Below, in pieces: positions 35,601-45,600 of a stretch of DNA of 64,000 nt (the first letter of the stretch is position 1; each line of letters starts with the position of its first letter). Location of the stretch: positions 9,918 through 73,917 of the forward strand of contig JAZRFM010000002.1 in the NCBI GenBank assembly GCA_045661345.1, in the 5' to 3' direction. The position numbers and the translations under genes were made by a program. Below the pieces are notes generated by a model, which saw nothing but the letters and a program-made list of their open reading frames with translations, did no database searches and had not been told where the DNA came from. The stretch is from RUG12461 sp045661345. Its GTDB lineage: Bacteria > Bacillota > Clostridia > Lachnospirales > Lachnospiraceae.

Positions 35601-35882
35601 TATACCGGCGTCCATGCCAAGTTCTTCCTGACGGATGAAGAAGCCGAGAGGATCGGTAACCTGAGCGAATTCAGCTGGAATCCCGGAGAGACCTATCTGG
35701 CCATTGATAACGACGAGTATATGGCTGGTCAGGAGGATTTCGAACAGCTGATGACACAGGAAGAAAAGACACAATGGCTCAATGCCACGAATAACCGTTA
35801 CCTGGATCAGAAACGGCATAAGTTCCATAAGGTACAGGATCTGAAGAACCCGCTTTCGAACAGGATCCATCGAGGGAATTAA
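32622..35882 (+). CDS. Large helical protein with PI3/4-kinase-like catalytic motifs (module 2)
   Basis: 1086 residues, no signal peptide. The N-terminus MEENLSLSRDN carries the tag shared with the 1839- and 2523-residue proteins. Residues 20-270 are helical and basic. A kinase-like N-lobe may start near 270 (WMNHGNSTDVYRIRL) with a candidate Lys in FYMKENL near 293. The catalytic region LQVDRHGRNFKCKYE (near 610) followed by VKAYDNDMSF (near 635) resembles the DRxxxN...DNG arrangement of type II PI4-kinases and related PI3/4K-fold enzymes. Residues 700-1086 are helical. If active it would phosphorylate a protein or lipid; the metal-binding motif reads DND, not DFG or DNG. A GGAGG lies upstream of the start, in the end of the GNAT B gene. 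Confidence 0.6.
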   Translation: MEENLSLSRDNISIEHENIIEEKKEKLLLPPLEKTKGKTQREYEKPYPIAFDAARFVLRDNRTLEQLVHDRNQAQYELNHGHALADKQKLKAARKQGKIAMKKKELTFKEQVQRKATVFDAEAAILYRNKRFLKKDKKPMQRVKQCMAALRNFLAEGDMKEMKRNNSNSLDPNLFWNKVSLAYQATIDACDDYLQHRNPSRWFGKGLERYRMVDNLKKRCREELNDYQNAKDALVQAAIIGSSGDLKNPREVLENIRSTQIIDEPVWMNHGNSTDVYRIRLRMADSNEERTFYMKENLQLLSVNLPKFVDRRLNQLTASKKNMGDVEKEENRMRENHADLTDYENGINFFTAMKNSLDNAKGPERVAMENRYAEFFGQDFDELFKEYHTYMDTLSGKTKLSVADLLKQWQTKLNRDSKNELAKEVVANLKKAGGKKALKAMTAADWIKARIKSGKMGLDSKKDADLIKVLVKMQEKAKEPLKENGAGRLETFFRITCGKEVELYGQMKARGDITDDDIASTNNTATSRLAEKTGFKDLICTSFSSMVNYTRRDGTKGPGFVTIIEEAEGEELVTLQHWAIDRKKKLVMSSKAVMQLQELYCFDLACLQVDRHGRNFKCKYEETENEIIVKTVKAYDNDMSFTEETLDTVFQDEDKKATKKAGFLPPLFKTVKKNSLEYAYIAKNYFQKDVTRELGIKQKAVIHATKEGAQDLELTDLENDKFLSLPLAYNMNVQSQGAVKNRRTGEVLDDHAAQFLKRNLDHIFFNLKHVIYKSQDDQILEDGFQPNDWITKVLIKKESELTKDEKTTLGGLIYELQKLHEDYDLTDMIIDGGFELILKNWGYLDRINEVTDASHRGVIEAWIDSLLFFFSNAYGHNADIMGGYDDKKNISLGDMGRLAIKEGENKPGERGDLYVPTLLHFSYKAYQNLLTMQEKLNTDDELIHDLTDLNITDEKKGKQKRSKLEALRQRVDQQIRQLHEAETTAKIFYKAKGYTGVHAKFFLTDEEAERIGNLSEFSWNPGETYLAIDNDEYMAGQEDFEQLMTQEEKTQWLNATNNRYLDQKRHKFHKVQDLKNPLSNRIHRGN

Positions 35883-35920
35883 CCGCAGGATTACGGAGGT
35901 GAAGCAAGATCTGTAGGAAT

Positions 35921-35963
35921 ATGACGTCAACGTGCCGGTCATAGAACCGGCACGTTGGTGTCA
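35921..35963. terminator. Hairpin between convergent modules 2 and 3
   Basis: A perfect 12-bp stem CAACGTGCCGGT / ACCGGCACGTTG with a 6-nt loop (35928-35957) is extended outward by ATGAC/GTCAT after a 2-nt bulge. It sits between two convergent stops and probably ends both transcripts, although neither side has a strong U-tract. Confidence 0.65.
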
Positions 35964-35973
35964 TAGTAGCAGG

Positions 35974-38900
35974 TCAGCGGCCCATGCTGTCTTTCACCAT
36001 GTTCTGGCTCTTCTCAAAGCTCACCTTCATGGAATCAAAAGCCATATCCAGCTTCCCGTCGCCCATCCCCGAAACCACGGAGCCCAGACTGTTGTCCGGG
36101 GAATCCGTATTGACACCGCATATCCGGACATACAGCTTCAGGTTGTTTGCGTAATTCTTGTAGAATTCCCGTTGTCTTTTTGTGCCAATGTATTGCTGCA
36201 GCTCCTTCAGAAGTTCCCTCACTTTATTCTTCTGCTCTTCGGTCTTCAGCTTTGGCAGAAGGTGATCCCGGTCTGTCTCCGCAAACTCATTCTCACGTTC
36301 CAGCCGCTTCATATCTCCCTGCAGAAGCTTCAGTTCTTCTTCTCCGATCTGTCCATCTTTGGACAGCGCCTCCGCATTCGCCCGGGTCATCTCATTCTGC
36401 CGTTCTCTGGTCTTAATACTCTCCTGAAGTCTGGTGTAGATCTCTGACTTCTTTACGGTCTCCTCACTGACGCTGCCCTTGTCCAGGAAGCTCTCCTTCG
36501 CTTCTCCGAAAAGTGACTCTTCCGGGAAGAAATCCCCGATAATCTCCGGGAGAAGGGAATATACTGCCATTTTCTGGGCATCCAGGAAAAGCTCTCCGGT
36601 AAAGTTACTTGCAAGATAGTCCTCGGAATAAAGATCCTTCCTGGAATTGGCGGTGAGGTCTTCATGTTTTTTGAACACGCCCACGATCTCCTCCAGACGG
36701 CCGTCCTCCAGAAGAAAATTCATCTGCTGTACCGGATTGCCGGAGAACAGATCCACCAGAAAATGAACTCCCGCGTCCCGTTCCGCCATTTTTTTGTTTT
36801 TCCTCATCTTTGTCTCATAGTACTTTGGCGGCAGAAAATAAGCCACATCTCCCACCCGGAAGCGGCTATCCAGGAGCGCCACCTTTTTCTTCGCTTCCTT
36901 GTTTTCGTATGCGTCTTTGAGGGTGATGGCCTTTTCCATCCCGTTTACGATGGCTTTCCCGTCCTCCGCGATCTTGTCCAGACTCACCTGCTTGTAGATG
37001 GCAGCTTCTCTGTTTACCATTTCCTCCTCTTCATCGTCATCCTGATCCCGCAAATCCTCGATTCTCACTTTTTCCGCATCCTTCTTGAGCCATTTCTCCG
37101 TTTCGAAGGTGTTATAATCACGAATGACCCGGATGGCGGCACCCGCCGCCTGCCGTGCCGCAAAGCTCCTCCTGATCTCCGCAATGTCCTTCTGGAACTT
37201 CTCATCCGCAGCCTTCATGTTCTTTTTGGACTTCGCGGCAAACCCGCTCTTCTTTCCTTCTTCCGTCAGCTGCTCATATTCCTCGGCGGAGAGACCGAAA
37301 GATCTCACACCCTTTTCGTCCACGCCGTATTTCGCCGCAAAGTTCATGACCATGCGGTAGACATGATCGGAGACATTTCCGTAGAACGTGCCAAATCTCT
37401 CCTCCACCTTTTCAAAAAGCTCCTTGTGGTCAGAGTCCTCTTTCAGGGCTTTCTCGATGGAGGCGCGATCCTTTTTGTAAAGCTGCTCGTAGGCCTTCAG
37501 CTTCTGAGCTACAAAATACATATAGCGGAAATTGCCCGGCTCCTTTAAGTATTCCTCGGACAGCATATTCCCTTTGATCTCGATTTTCATCACCTCCGTC
37601 GTTGCCTGGAGGATGAAGTCGCTCTGGGAATCGGGATCCAGATACTGCTGCATCCGGTCCATATTCGCGGACTGGTTGGAGATATCCACCAGGCGTCCCG
37701 CCATGCCGGAGCCGGTGCGATGGACAATACGCAGAAGATGCATGAACTGCTCGGGATCGATTCCTTTCTTTTCCAGCTCCGGGAAAAGGGTGGTGCGCAT
37801 TTTCCGGTTCACGGAATTGTGCACGGAGGAATGGGTCTCTTCCATGGCATCCATGATCTCGTAGGCCATGTTGGTATCCTCCTGGGATTCCTTCACCCCG
37901 AGGAGCCTGCTGCGCTCATTCATGTAAACTCTGGCGTCATGCCGCACCTTCCACTGGAGATAGTCCTCGATCTTCTTTCTGTCCTTCTTCATCTCCTTCG
38001 CCACGTCTCTGGCTTCCTTGGAAAGAGCGGTGTGGAAGAAGGTATCTTTACTGTCCGCCATGGCTTTGTCCAGAACCTCATTCCAGTCGCCTTTTGCTCC
38101 GACCAGGGAAAGCTCCCCTGCCACCTTGTCCTTATAGAGATACTGATACAGCTCCTCGGTGGGACTCTTGGCGAAGAGCAGCTGGTTCTTTCTTTCTGGC
38201 TCTATAAAATTGTGATCCCGGAGCTTTTGAAGACGAAGGGTAAGGTTCTTATCCAGATAGTCTTCCGCCAGTTCACTTTCATATAGCATTGCCCCTGCCC
38301 TGGCATCAATCCCCTGTTTGGCCTTTTCCATCTGCTGCTTGCTTTCTTCCCAGGTCGGCCTTTTCTCCGGATTCTCCTCCCGTTCCTTCTTTCTCGTCTC
38401 CAATCCCTTCCGGGCTTCCTGATATTTTTTGGCAAACTCATCGTCCGGCAGGATCTCCAGCATGTCCTTTACGATATTCGTCTTGAAATCAATCTGCCCG
38501 GTGTTATAGTCCACATTGTTGGCGCTGAACACGGAGTAAAGGAGGAGACGCAAATCACTTTCCACGTGAAGCATGACGTCCACCGCATCCGCCACGTCAT
38601 CCCTGGTTTTATCGGAAAGACCCTCCATCATCATTTGAAAGGCCGTATCCGAATTGGCGATCTTTGCGAAATCCCTAAGGGTCAGCACCGTTTCCGCAAA
38701 CTCCTGAAAGTGATTGCGGATATAATCTTCAGTGAAGAATTCCGGGGTCAGCTTCGACCGCAGCTCCATGATGGCAACGCCTTTTTTCGCCAGGAACTCC
38801 TTCTTCGCTTCGTCCTTTTCCACCTTGGTTTTTTTCTTTTCCAGGATGCGGTTTAATTCCTCCTCCATGAGGTTTCTGTCCAGCTGCTTTCCATGGGTTT

Positions 38901-41493
38901 TCGTCAGCTCGGCATACTGATCCTCGTAGAAGAGGGCATCATCCGCCTTTTTGAGGAAACGTTTGCTCTCCGCTGCCGTCACTTCCTTATCGGTAAAGAC
39001 TTTTAAGGCACGCTTCATTCTCTTCTCATAGCGAAGCTGCCGGTATTTGGCATCGAAGGTCTCCTTATCGAGGAGCTTGATATCCTCCTCCCCTTCAAAG
39101 AGAAGCCCGTTTCGGATCAGCATGCCGTTCATCAGGGCGATCATATCCTCGTATCTTGCGATATCGGGAGACTCCGGCTCCGCGGCCTTCTTCTGCTCCA
39201 GCTTCCTCTGCAGATCCTCTTTGTATTTTTCAAACACATGGGGATCCTGAAAGATCCCGTTCTGTCCCTCCATATCCGGGATCTGGGGGAGGAAGCGGAA
39301 GGACTGTGTTTTGATCGCCTGATAGGTGCCTTCCCATTTATGATAATAGTCCTTGCAGAGTTCATACTTGGTCTCCAGCTTCAGAAGCCGCTCTTCGGTC
39401 TCCTCTTTGGAATTGCCGCTGTCCTCGCAGGTCTTTTTCAGTGCTTCCCTCGCTCCCTTGATATCCATGTTCGCGATGGAGGCAAGCTCCTTCATGTGCT
39501 TAAAATTCACCTCATCGGAAAGGTCATGGGCACCGTGATGACGGACGCCCTTCTGATCCGTGTAACCGTTGAAGTTGTACTTTTCCAGATCCTCCGGTCT
39601 TAAGGATAAAATCTGCAATTGGGTCAGCTGATGGTCCCGGTGTTCCTCCTCCAGCTCTTTGAGACGGCTTGCATGAAGCTTCATCTCCTCGCTCCGGCCT
39701 CTCGCGACAGCGTCTTTCATGACCTCCCGGAAGTGGAATTCACCGCCGGTAAGCTCCGCAAACTCCTTCGCGTAGAACCGGCAGTCCGAAAGGTTCAAAA
39801 GGAAGGAAAGCTTCTCCTCCTTAAAAACATTGGTGATCACATCCCGGTACTTTTCCTCTATGGGCGGGATCGTCATATCCTCATCCGAAAGCCTGATACC
39901 GGTGACATACTCCAGGGCAAGCTCATACTGGTCCACCGTGGTTTCCATCAATGCCTTGTCCTGATTGATGGTCTTTATTTCCTTCTCGGCATACTCCAGG
40001 AAACCGTTGTATCTGCGGTTATTTTTGTCCTTTTTCAACGCATTCTTTGTGTCATCGATGGCAAGCTGCAGCGCTCTCGATCTGGCCTTCAGGGTATCCA
40101 GGGTCGCCATGGATTTGGCATACTGACCGAACAGTTTTTCCATGTCGTCACCAATGAGGTCGTAGGCGCCGTTTTTGTCCCGCATCCTGTTCTGGAAATC
40201 CAGGAGTCTGTCCTCGCTGTAGCCCGATGTATCATATTTCAGCGTAATGGCATAATCGGGACGTTTTTCCTTTTCCTCCTGCTTTGCCCTGCGCGCCTCT
40301 GCCTCCTCTTCCATTTCCTCCATGTGCTTTAACACATGCCGGTTTTTGAGGCCGATGGCAGCCTGCTCCGCCGTATCTGCCGCGTGGATCTTCTCCCAGA
40401 TCTCCTTACGCACTTCTTCATTCTGTTCAGACAGATCTTTTTCCGCCGTCACGGAAAATACGGTGCGCTGACCGTGTTTTTTCAGGTGCTTGCACGCCTG
40501 ATGTCTGTCCAGAAACTCCTGAATCAAAGGACCGGTATAGTTCAGGGTATTTCCCAGCATGGTCCGGTCTTCCTCGGAAAGCTTCTCCAGATAACCCGGG
40601 TTGGTGGCGATCAGAATCCGGAAGGCCTTTGTCATATCCGCATATCTCCTGAGCTGGATGCTGTGATCCGCCAGATAGCCGTCCGTCAGCATTTTCGGCG
40701 TAATCCGGAAGGTCTGGATCTTTACCCGGAGGGTATCCAGCACCTTCATCCGTTCTTCCGACCCTGCCTTGCTCTTCGTATAACGTTCCATCAGTTTTTT
40801 GTTGTATGCAGCAGGATCCTTCCTCTCCAGAGAGGACTCGTTTCCAAGAACCCCCACCGTCTTTTTGAAGAAAAGCCAGCGTCTTTTCTGCATGGCAAAG
40901 AAGGGAATCAGCCCCTTTTCCAGCTCATCCGACCCCAGATAGTGGGGACGGGTTTCCCTCAGCTTCTGCCTCTTTACCATCTCCTCGTAGCCGTCGATTT
41001 TTACGTCCAGCAGAAGGTTATCCGCGCTCAGGGCGGTTTTCTTCACCGCAATGGTTCTGTTCTTGCAATACGCCATCATGGTATCGTCATAATCGGCCAT
41101 CTGGTCAGAGCGGATCTTCTCGTAATCCTCCATGTCCCTCTGTTCCCGGATGGAATTCACGGAAATCTGCTCCCCGTATTTCTTTTTGGCCTGCGCAAGC
41201 CGTTTCTTTTCACTGTGGCGGCTCAGCCACCAGTACTTCGCTGCGGGCACCGTCTGCTTCGGTGTGGTCCTGTGGAGAGGAACCGCCTCGGTCACACCGT
41301 AAAAATTCCGGAGGGAGTCCGCGTATTCCTTATTGATGCTCTCCATCTTCTGTCTGGAGACAGACAGATGCTGCTCCTGCTTTTCGACGTCCTGCATCCA
41401 ACCTGCGAGTTCCTGTTTCTGTTTCACCAAAGAGGTGTCGATCTCCTGATGCAGCTCTTCCTGTTTCTTTTGCAGTGATAATGATTCATCCAT
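35974..41493 (-). CDS. 1839-residue helical coiled-coil protein (module 3)
   Basis: 1839 residues, almost entirely charged and helical, with no signal peptide, membrane segment or recognised catalytic motif. It opens with MDESLSLQKKQEELHQE, the tag shared with the proteins at 32622 and 42605, running straight into a coiled coil. Further coiled-coil stretches lie near 400, 600, 860 and at the C-terminus; the composition is Lys, Glu and Leu rich. AGGAGAAAG precedes the start, 58 nt after GNAT C. By position it is the module 3 counterpart of the kinase-bearing giants. It may be a scaffold or an effector whose activity is not visible by eye. Function unknown. Confidence 0.7.
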   Translation of the reverse strand: MDESLSLQKKQEELHQEIDTSLVKQKQELAGWMQDVEKQEQHLSVSRQKMESINKEYADSLRNFYGVTEAVPLHRTTPKQTVPAAKYWWLSRHSEKKRLAQAKKKYGEQISVNSIREQRDMEDYEKIRSDQMADYDDTMMAYCKNRTIAVKKTALSADNLLLDVKIDGYEEMVKRQKLRETRPHYLGSDELEKGLIPFFAMQKRRWLFFKKTVGVLGNESSLERKDPAAYNKKLMERYTKSKAGSEERMKVLDTLRVKIQTFRITPKMLTDGYLADHSIQLRRYADMTKAFRILIATNPGYLEKLSEEDRTMLGNTLNYTGPLIQEFLDRHQACKHLKKHGQRTVFSVTAEKDLSEQNEEVRKEIWEKIHAADTAEQAAIGLKNRHVLKHMEEMEEEAEARRAKQEEKEKRPDYAITLKYDTSGYSEDRLLDFQNRMRDKNGAYDLIGDDMEKLFGQYAKSMATLDTLKARSRALQLAIDDTKNALKKDKNNRRYNGFLEYAEKEIKTINQDKALMETTVDQYELALEYVTGIRLSDEDMTIPPIEEKYRDVITNVFKEEKLSFLLNLSDCRFYAKEFAELTGGEFHFREVMKDAVARGRSEEMKLHASRLKELEEEHRDHQLTQLQILSLRPEDLEKYNFNGYTDQKGVRHHGAHDLSDEVNFKHMKELASIANMDIKGAREALKKTCEDSGNSKEETEERLLKLETKYELCKDYYHKWEGTYQAIKTQSFRFLPQIPDMEGQNGIFQDPHVFEKYKEDLQRKLEQKKAAEPESPDIARYEDMIALMNGMLIRNGLLFEGEEDIKLLDKETFDAKYRQLRYEKRMKRALKVFTDKEVTAAESKRFLKKADDALFYEDQYAELTKTHGKQLDRNLMEEELNRILEKKKTKVEKDEAKKEFLAKKGVAIMELRSKLTPEFFTEDYIRNHFQEFAETVLTLRDFAKIANSDTAFQMMMEGLSDKTRDDVADAVDVMLHVESDLRLLLYSVFSANNVDYNTGQIDFKTNIVKDMLEILPDDEFAKKYQEARKGLETRKKEREENPEKRPTWEESKQQMEKAKQGIDARAGAMLYESELAEDYLDKNLTLRLQKLRDHNFIEPERKNQLLFAKSPTEELYQYLYKDKVAGELSLVGAKGDWNEVLDKAMADSKDTFFHTALSKEARDVAKEMKKDRKKIEDYLQWKVRHDARVYMNERSRLLGVKESQEDTNMAYEIMDAMEETHSSVHNSVNRKMRTTLFPELEKKGIDPEQFMHLLRIVHRTGSGMAGRLVDISNQSANMDRMQQYLDPDSQSDFILQATTEVMKIEIKGNMLSEEYLKEPGNFRYMYFVAQKLKAYEQLYKKDRASIEKALKEDSDHKELFEKVEERFGTFYGNVSDHVYRMVMNFAAKYGVDEKGVRSFGLSAEEYEQLTEEGKKSGFAAKSKKNMKAADEKFQKDIAEIRRSFAARQAAGAAIRVIRDYNTFETEKWLKKDAEKVRIEDLRDQDDDEEEEMVNREAAIYKQVSLDKIAEDGKAIVNGMEKAITLKDAYENKEAKKKVALLDSRFRVGDVAYFLPPKYYETKMRKNKKMAERDAGVHFLVDLFSGNPVQQMNFLLEDGRLEEIVGVFKKHEDLTANSRKDLYSEDYLASNFTGELFLDAQKMAVYSLLPEIIGDFFPEESLFGEAKESFLDKGSVSEETVKKSEIYTRLQESIKTRERQNEMTRANAEALSKDGQIGEEELKLLQGDMKRLERENEFAETDRDHLLPKLKTEEQKNKVRELLKELQQYIGTKRQREFYKNYANNLKLYVRICGVNTDSPDNSLGSVVSGMGDGKLDMAFDSMKVSFEKSQNMVKDSMGR

Positions 41494-41551
41494 TTTTTTC
41501 TTTCTCCTGTCTTAATAATATGACGATGTTCAGGTCACATGATGTCCGTCT

Positions 41552-42382
41552 CTACTTCACAAACTTCCTGGAAACGATCTCCGGATTGCTACAATGCTCT
41601 CCGATGAAATCTCCCAGGCAGTCACTTCCGATATAAGCATATATGATGGTATCCCCGGGGCGGGTCTCCTTTACCTTCCGGAAGGCAAGGGAAAGCAGGG
41701 GAGCGGCCATGGCAGCGGGATCCCGGCACCAGAGGGAGGAAAGTAGGATCTCCTTTTCGGGGAGCTCCTCGAAGGTGACGTAGGCTGCAAGCTCTTCCCC
41801 GTCTTCCACTCCGAAGGAGCAATCCCGCCTGATCTGGTCAGTAAAGAAGCCCCCCTCCGGCATGGGCAGGATCTCTATTTTTGCTCTTTCCTCCGCCCGG
41901 CGAAGGATCTCCTCAGGGAGCTCTGCGAAGGAAAGGCTCCTTTCTGCCATTTCCTCCTTTTCCCCGCTCTTTTTGTGCAGGGCGGACAGGGGGAACCGCA
42001 CCATGGGATTCTCCACGTCCCCCTCCTCAAAGCCAAGGTGAAGGAAGAATTCCTCCAGCAGCTCCTGATCCTCTGTCGCCGCAGGGTATTCTGCGGTAAG
42101 GGGGAGACCGAATTCCTTCGCCCGGTCCTCTATGGCCTCCAGCAGCTGCCTTCCGCAGCCCATCCTCCGGTACTTCTTTTCCACCATCAAGGAAAGGATC
42201 TGGAACACATTGTTCCGGGCGACCCCTGCGACAGCGGCGATGGCCACCGGAATCTCTTTCGTCTCATCCAAAAGGCCAAGGGCTCCGATGTCCTCTCCCC
42301 TCCTGATGGAGGACGAAACCTCCGGCAGCAGGAGCGCTCTGAATCCCTCCACGTTTTCCTTCGTGATTGCAGTAAACTTCAT
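41552..42382 (-). CDS. Tandem-GNAT protein C (module 3)
   Basis: 276 residues, the shortest and cleanest of the four paralogues. It starts MKFTAITKENVEGFRALL. The acetyl-CoA loop is YRRMGCG (residues 71-77) following the ILSLMVEKK strand. A short linker leads to a degenerate second GNAT half with RRDCSFGVEDGEELAAYV near 186. It shares this two-half layout with the GNATs at 28133, 31578 and 50176. It follows the truncated GNAT stub by 32 nt and precedes the 1839-residue gene, so it is likely part of one long leftward transcript from module 4. Confidence 0.78.
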   Translation of the reverse strand: MKFTAITKENVEGFRALLLPEVSSSIRRGEDIGALGLLDETKEIPVAIAAVAGVARNNVFQILSLMVEKKYRRMGCGRQLLEAIEDRAKEFGLPLTAEYPAATEDQELLEEFFLHLGFEEGDVENPMVRFPLSALHKKSGEKEEMAERSLSFAELPEEILRRAEERAKIEILPMPEGGFFTDQIRRDCSFGVEDGEELAAYVTFEELPEKEILLSSLWCRDPAAMAAPLLSLAFRKVKETRPGDTIIYAYIGSDCLGDFIGEHCSNPEIVSRKFVK

Positions 42383-42414
42383 TTTTCACATCCTCCATCA
42401 TTCTTCTCATCTTC

Positions 42415-42603
42415 TCAAAGGTCGTTGATAATTCCTGACCGGTTGGCATAGGGCTTCCCCTGGTCCTTCTTATACTGACGTGCTCTGGTAAGCTTCGCCT
42501 GAATCCTGTCCTGATACGCCTTTTCCTCCCGGAACACAAAATCCTCCGGAAAGAGATCCTGAAAAGCCTCTATGTTATTCTCTGTGATTCTGGTGATCTC
42601 CAT
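42415..42603 (-). pseudogene. Truncated GNAT paralogue stub
   Basis: 62 residues. The N-terminus MEITRITENNIEAFQDLFPE aligns with the start of GNAT C (MKFTAITKENVEGFRALLLP), but the reading frame ends before the acetyl-CoA loop. It begins 1 nt after the 2523-residue gene stop and precedes intact GNAT C. It is most simply the remnant of a fifth GNAT whose large partner has been lost. A short functional peptide cannot be excluded. Confidence 0.6.
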
Positions 42604-42604
42604 C

Positions 42605-45600
42605 TTACTTTCCCTTCTTTGTGTTCTTTGCAGATGGCTTTGCCTTCGCCTGCTTCTTCGCCGCTTTCTTCGCTTCCTCCTCTGCCTTCTTCGCCGCCTT
42701 CTTCGCTGCTTCTTCTTTCTTCTTCGCTGCCTTGGCCGCCTTCTTTTCTTCCTCTTCCTGCTTCTTCGCTGCCTTCTTTGCTTCCTCCTCTGCCTTCTTT
42801 GCTGCCTTCGCTGCTTTCTCTTCCTCTTGCTCCAGGGCTTTCTTCTGTTCTTCGGTAAGCTCCAGCTTCATATCCCCCTTGAGATATTTCCCTGCCTTAA
42901 AGAGCCCGCCGAGATATTCCAGGGTCTTTCCCTGGTTATTGCTGACCCTGTTTTCCATAATGCCCACAAAGTTGATGTCCGTAGTCTCCGGTTCCTTCTT
43001 TTCGCTGGCACGGAGTTTTTCAAGCTCCCTGATCATATACTGCCGGTACACAAGAAGGAAGTCTTCCTCTGCCGCTTTTCTTTTCTCTCCCGCTTTCTGC
43101 ACCGCGTCCATGTCCGGCTGCTTTTTGGTCCGCTCGGAAAGGTGCAGATCCTGTGCTTTCCGAAAAGCCTCGAACTTTACGAGCATTTCCTTTCCGAGAT
43201 CGGATTTCTCTTGAAATACCCTGTCCAGCTCCCTTCGGATCGAACGGTCAACCCTTCGGATATTCCGCAGCGACCCCACCAGAAACTTCACGCGCTTGAA
43301 GTCCAGGCAGGTCTCCTCTTCCTCCGGCGTCAGCTTTTCCTTCTTCTTCAGCTTCTTCGTAATGGGCTCCACCTTCTCATAAAGGATCTCCAGCTCCTTT
43401 GCGGCATCTCCGTAGACATAATTTCCCTTCTTATCCTTTTCCAGGTACTCTTCCAGCAGATTGGTGACGGTTTGAAACTGTACCCTGATATCCCCCCGCA
43501 TATCTATTCTCTGCGCGGTGTCAGGAGAAATGGAACGTTCCAGGCTCACCATAAAGTTCCCGCGCTTCTTCATCTTTTCACTGTAGGTGACGTAGTCCGT
43601 GACAAAGGTCTGGATGGCCCCCTCCCGATCCCAGCACATCATTTTTCTGGTGGCCTTATACTCCTTCATCAGCCTCACCATGACCGGTATATCTTTCAGG
43701 CGATTGATCACCTCATCCATCTTTGCCTGATCCCTGTCCACCAAAGCCTCGGCAACCTGGTTGCCGATACCGGTGAGCATGCCGGTCGGGAGCCTGTAGT
43801 GAAACTCCAGCTCGCTGATGAACTCATTGATCTCCCCGGATACCATGGAACGGTCAACCTCGTCCTCCAGCCGGACTCCCTCTTCATATTTTCTTCGGAT
43901 GGTCTCTATTTTCTCCGGCAGCTCATTAACAGACTTCTCTGCCCTGTCCTCGCCCATGGCTTCATAGGTCTCTTTGATCACACCAAGATAAATCTTTTCA
44001 AATTCCTCCACAGCGCCTTTGCCCTTCTTTTTCAATTCCCTCGTAAGGGCGTCCGCGTCCGCCTTTTCGAAGAAGGACATGTGCTTCGTAACGGGGTCTT
44101 TTTCTTCCAGGGACATCTGAAAGTTCTTGCTGTGCTGAAGGCTCAGCACCGGATGCATGAAAACGGTTTCTCCACCCGCCACCATATGATCGAGCCTCCG
44201 GATCGCCCGGATAAGCTCCAGCCGGACCCGGTTGAATTCATCAACGGTGTTCTCCAGTCTCTGTTCGCATCTGGAGAAATTCTGGATCTCATGGGGAAGC
44301 CGGATCCCGGCTGCCTCCGCCTTCTGAAGCGCCACAAAGATCCTGGCGCCGGCGTTCTCCCCGCTTCCCAGGGAAAAGACCTCTTTGAGGCTCTTCTTAA
44401 AGGCCTCCTTATTCTTCTCAGGGATCGGTTCCTGCTTCTCTTTTCCGAGATTGATGAGGGTTTCCAGATTCTGCGTAAAGAGCTCGGTGTTTCCGGACAT
44501 GGCGGAAGCCATCATGCGGACGATAACCGTTACCTGCTCTTTGGAAAATACATTGGCATTTCCATAATCCAGCACCGTCACGGCCCGGTCATTGATCATC
44601 AGATTCCCGCTATGCAGGTCTCCGTGATGGAAAAGCTTCCCGAACAAAGCCTCCTGCACCCATTGCTCCGCGAGCTTTATGATGTTTTTCTTCCGGACTT
44701 CCAGCTTCTCCAGCTCATCCACCAGAGCGTTTTTCTTTTCCAGCCAGAGGTTTGCATTTTTTGCCGTCACAAGATAGTCCTCATCCGAAGAATCCGATCC
44801 CTGCTTCTCAAAGAGAGACAGGCTCTTCCTGATGGTTTCCATCACACCCGCAAGATAACGGTCGCAGCTTTCCCCCTCGGCCTTGTCCATGACGAAGGCA
44901 TCCTTCTTTGGCTTAAAATTCCGGTTGACCCGGACGGTTTTTACGGTTCCCTTGTCCAGGGAGGCTGTTTCGTAAGCCTTTCCCTTCTCGGTGTTTTTGC
45001 ATTCCCTGGTAAAATCAAGCTCCTTTTTGATCTCCGTGATATGCGAATTGATGGAGCTCTCCATCACGCCGGTTTGATCCTCTTCCCCTGCTATGGCAGT
45101 GAGAATCCCCGTCTCCTCCCGGATCTTTTCCTCCGCGTCCGGGCGAAGAAGCTTTACCACCACCTCTTCCTTTGCGCCGTCTTCATATTCCACCCTGCAA
45201 AGGAAGGTTTCCGCCACGGAAGCCGCTCCCAGAACCGAGACCTTTGTAAAGCTCTTTACCTTCTTTTGGGAGGTCTTCGCGATCTCCTCAAGCTTTGCCT
45301 CCACATACTCATCGGGCAGATGCCTCAGCTCTGATTTCGCGCTCTGGATCGCGCGCGTAAATTCCGGACGGATCAGCTTTTCCGGGATCCCCTGTATGAG
45401 CTTCTGCATCACCGGGCCGGCTCCCTTGATAAAGCCCTGGAGGTAGAGACCGTTCCGGGTCTTATCCCTGCCCGCGGCGTAACGCCGTTTTGGCTTCATA
45501 CTCCGAAGGATCTCGGAGATCATGAGACGCTTACTTTCCGGGGAGGCCTTCTCATAGTAGCGGGACAGGGAAGCCTGCAGAAATCTCCCCTGAACGCTGC

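Noticed and set aside
42572..45334. 920-codon plus-strand frame opposite the 2523-residue gene
   Set aside because: Starts with Leu/Arg/Cys low complexity that mirrors the Ala/Lys/Glu tail of the real gene, and is antisense to the ABC1-like kinase.
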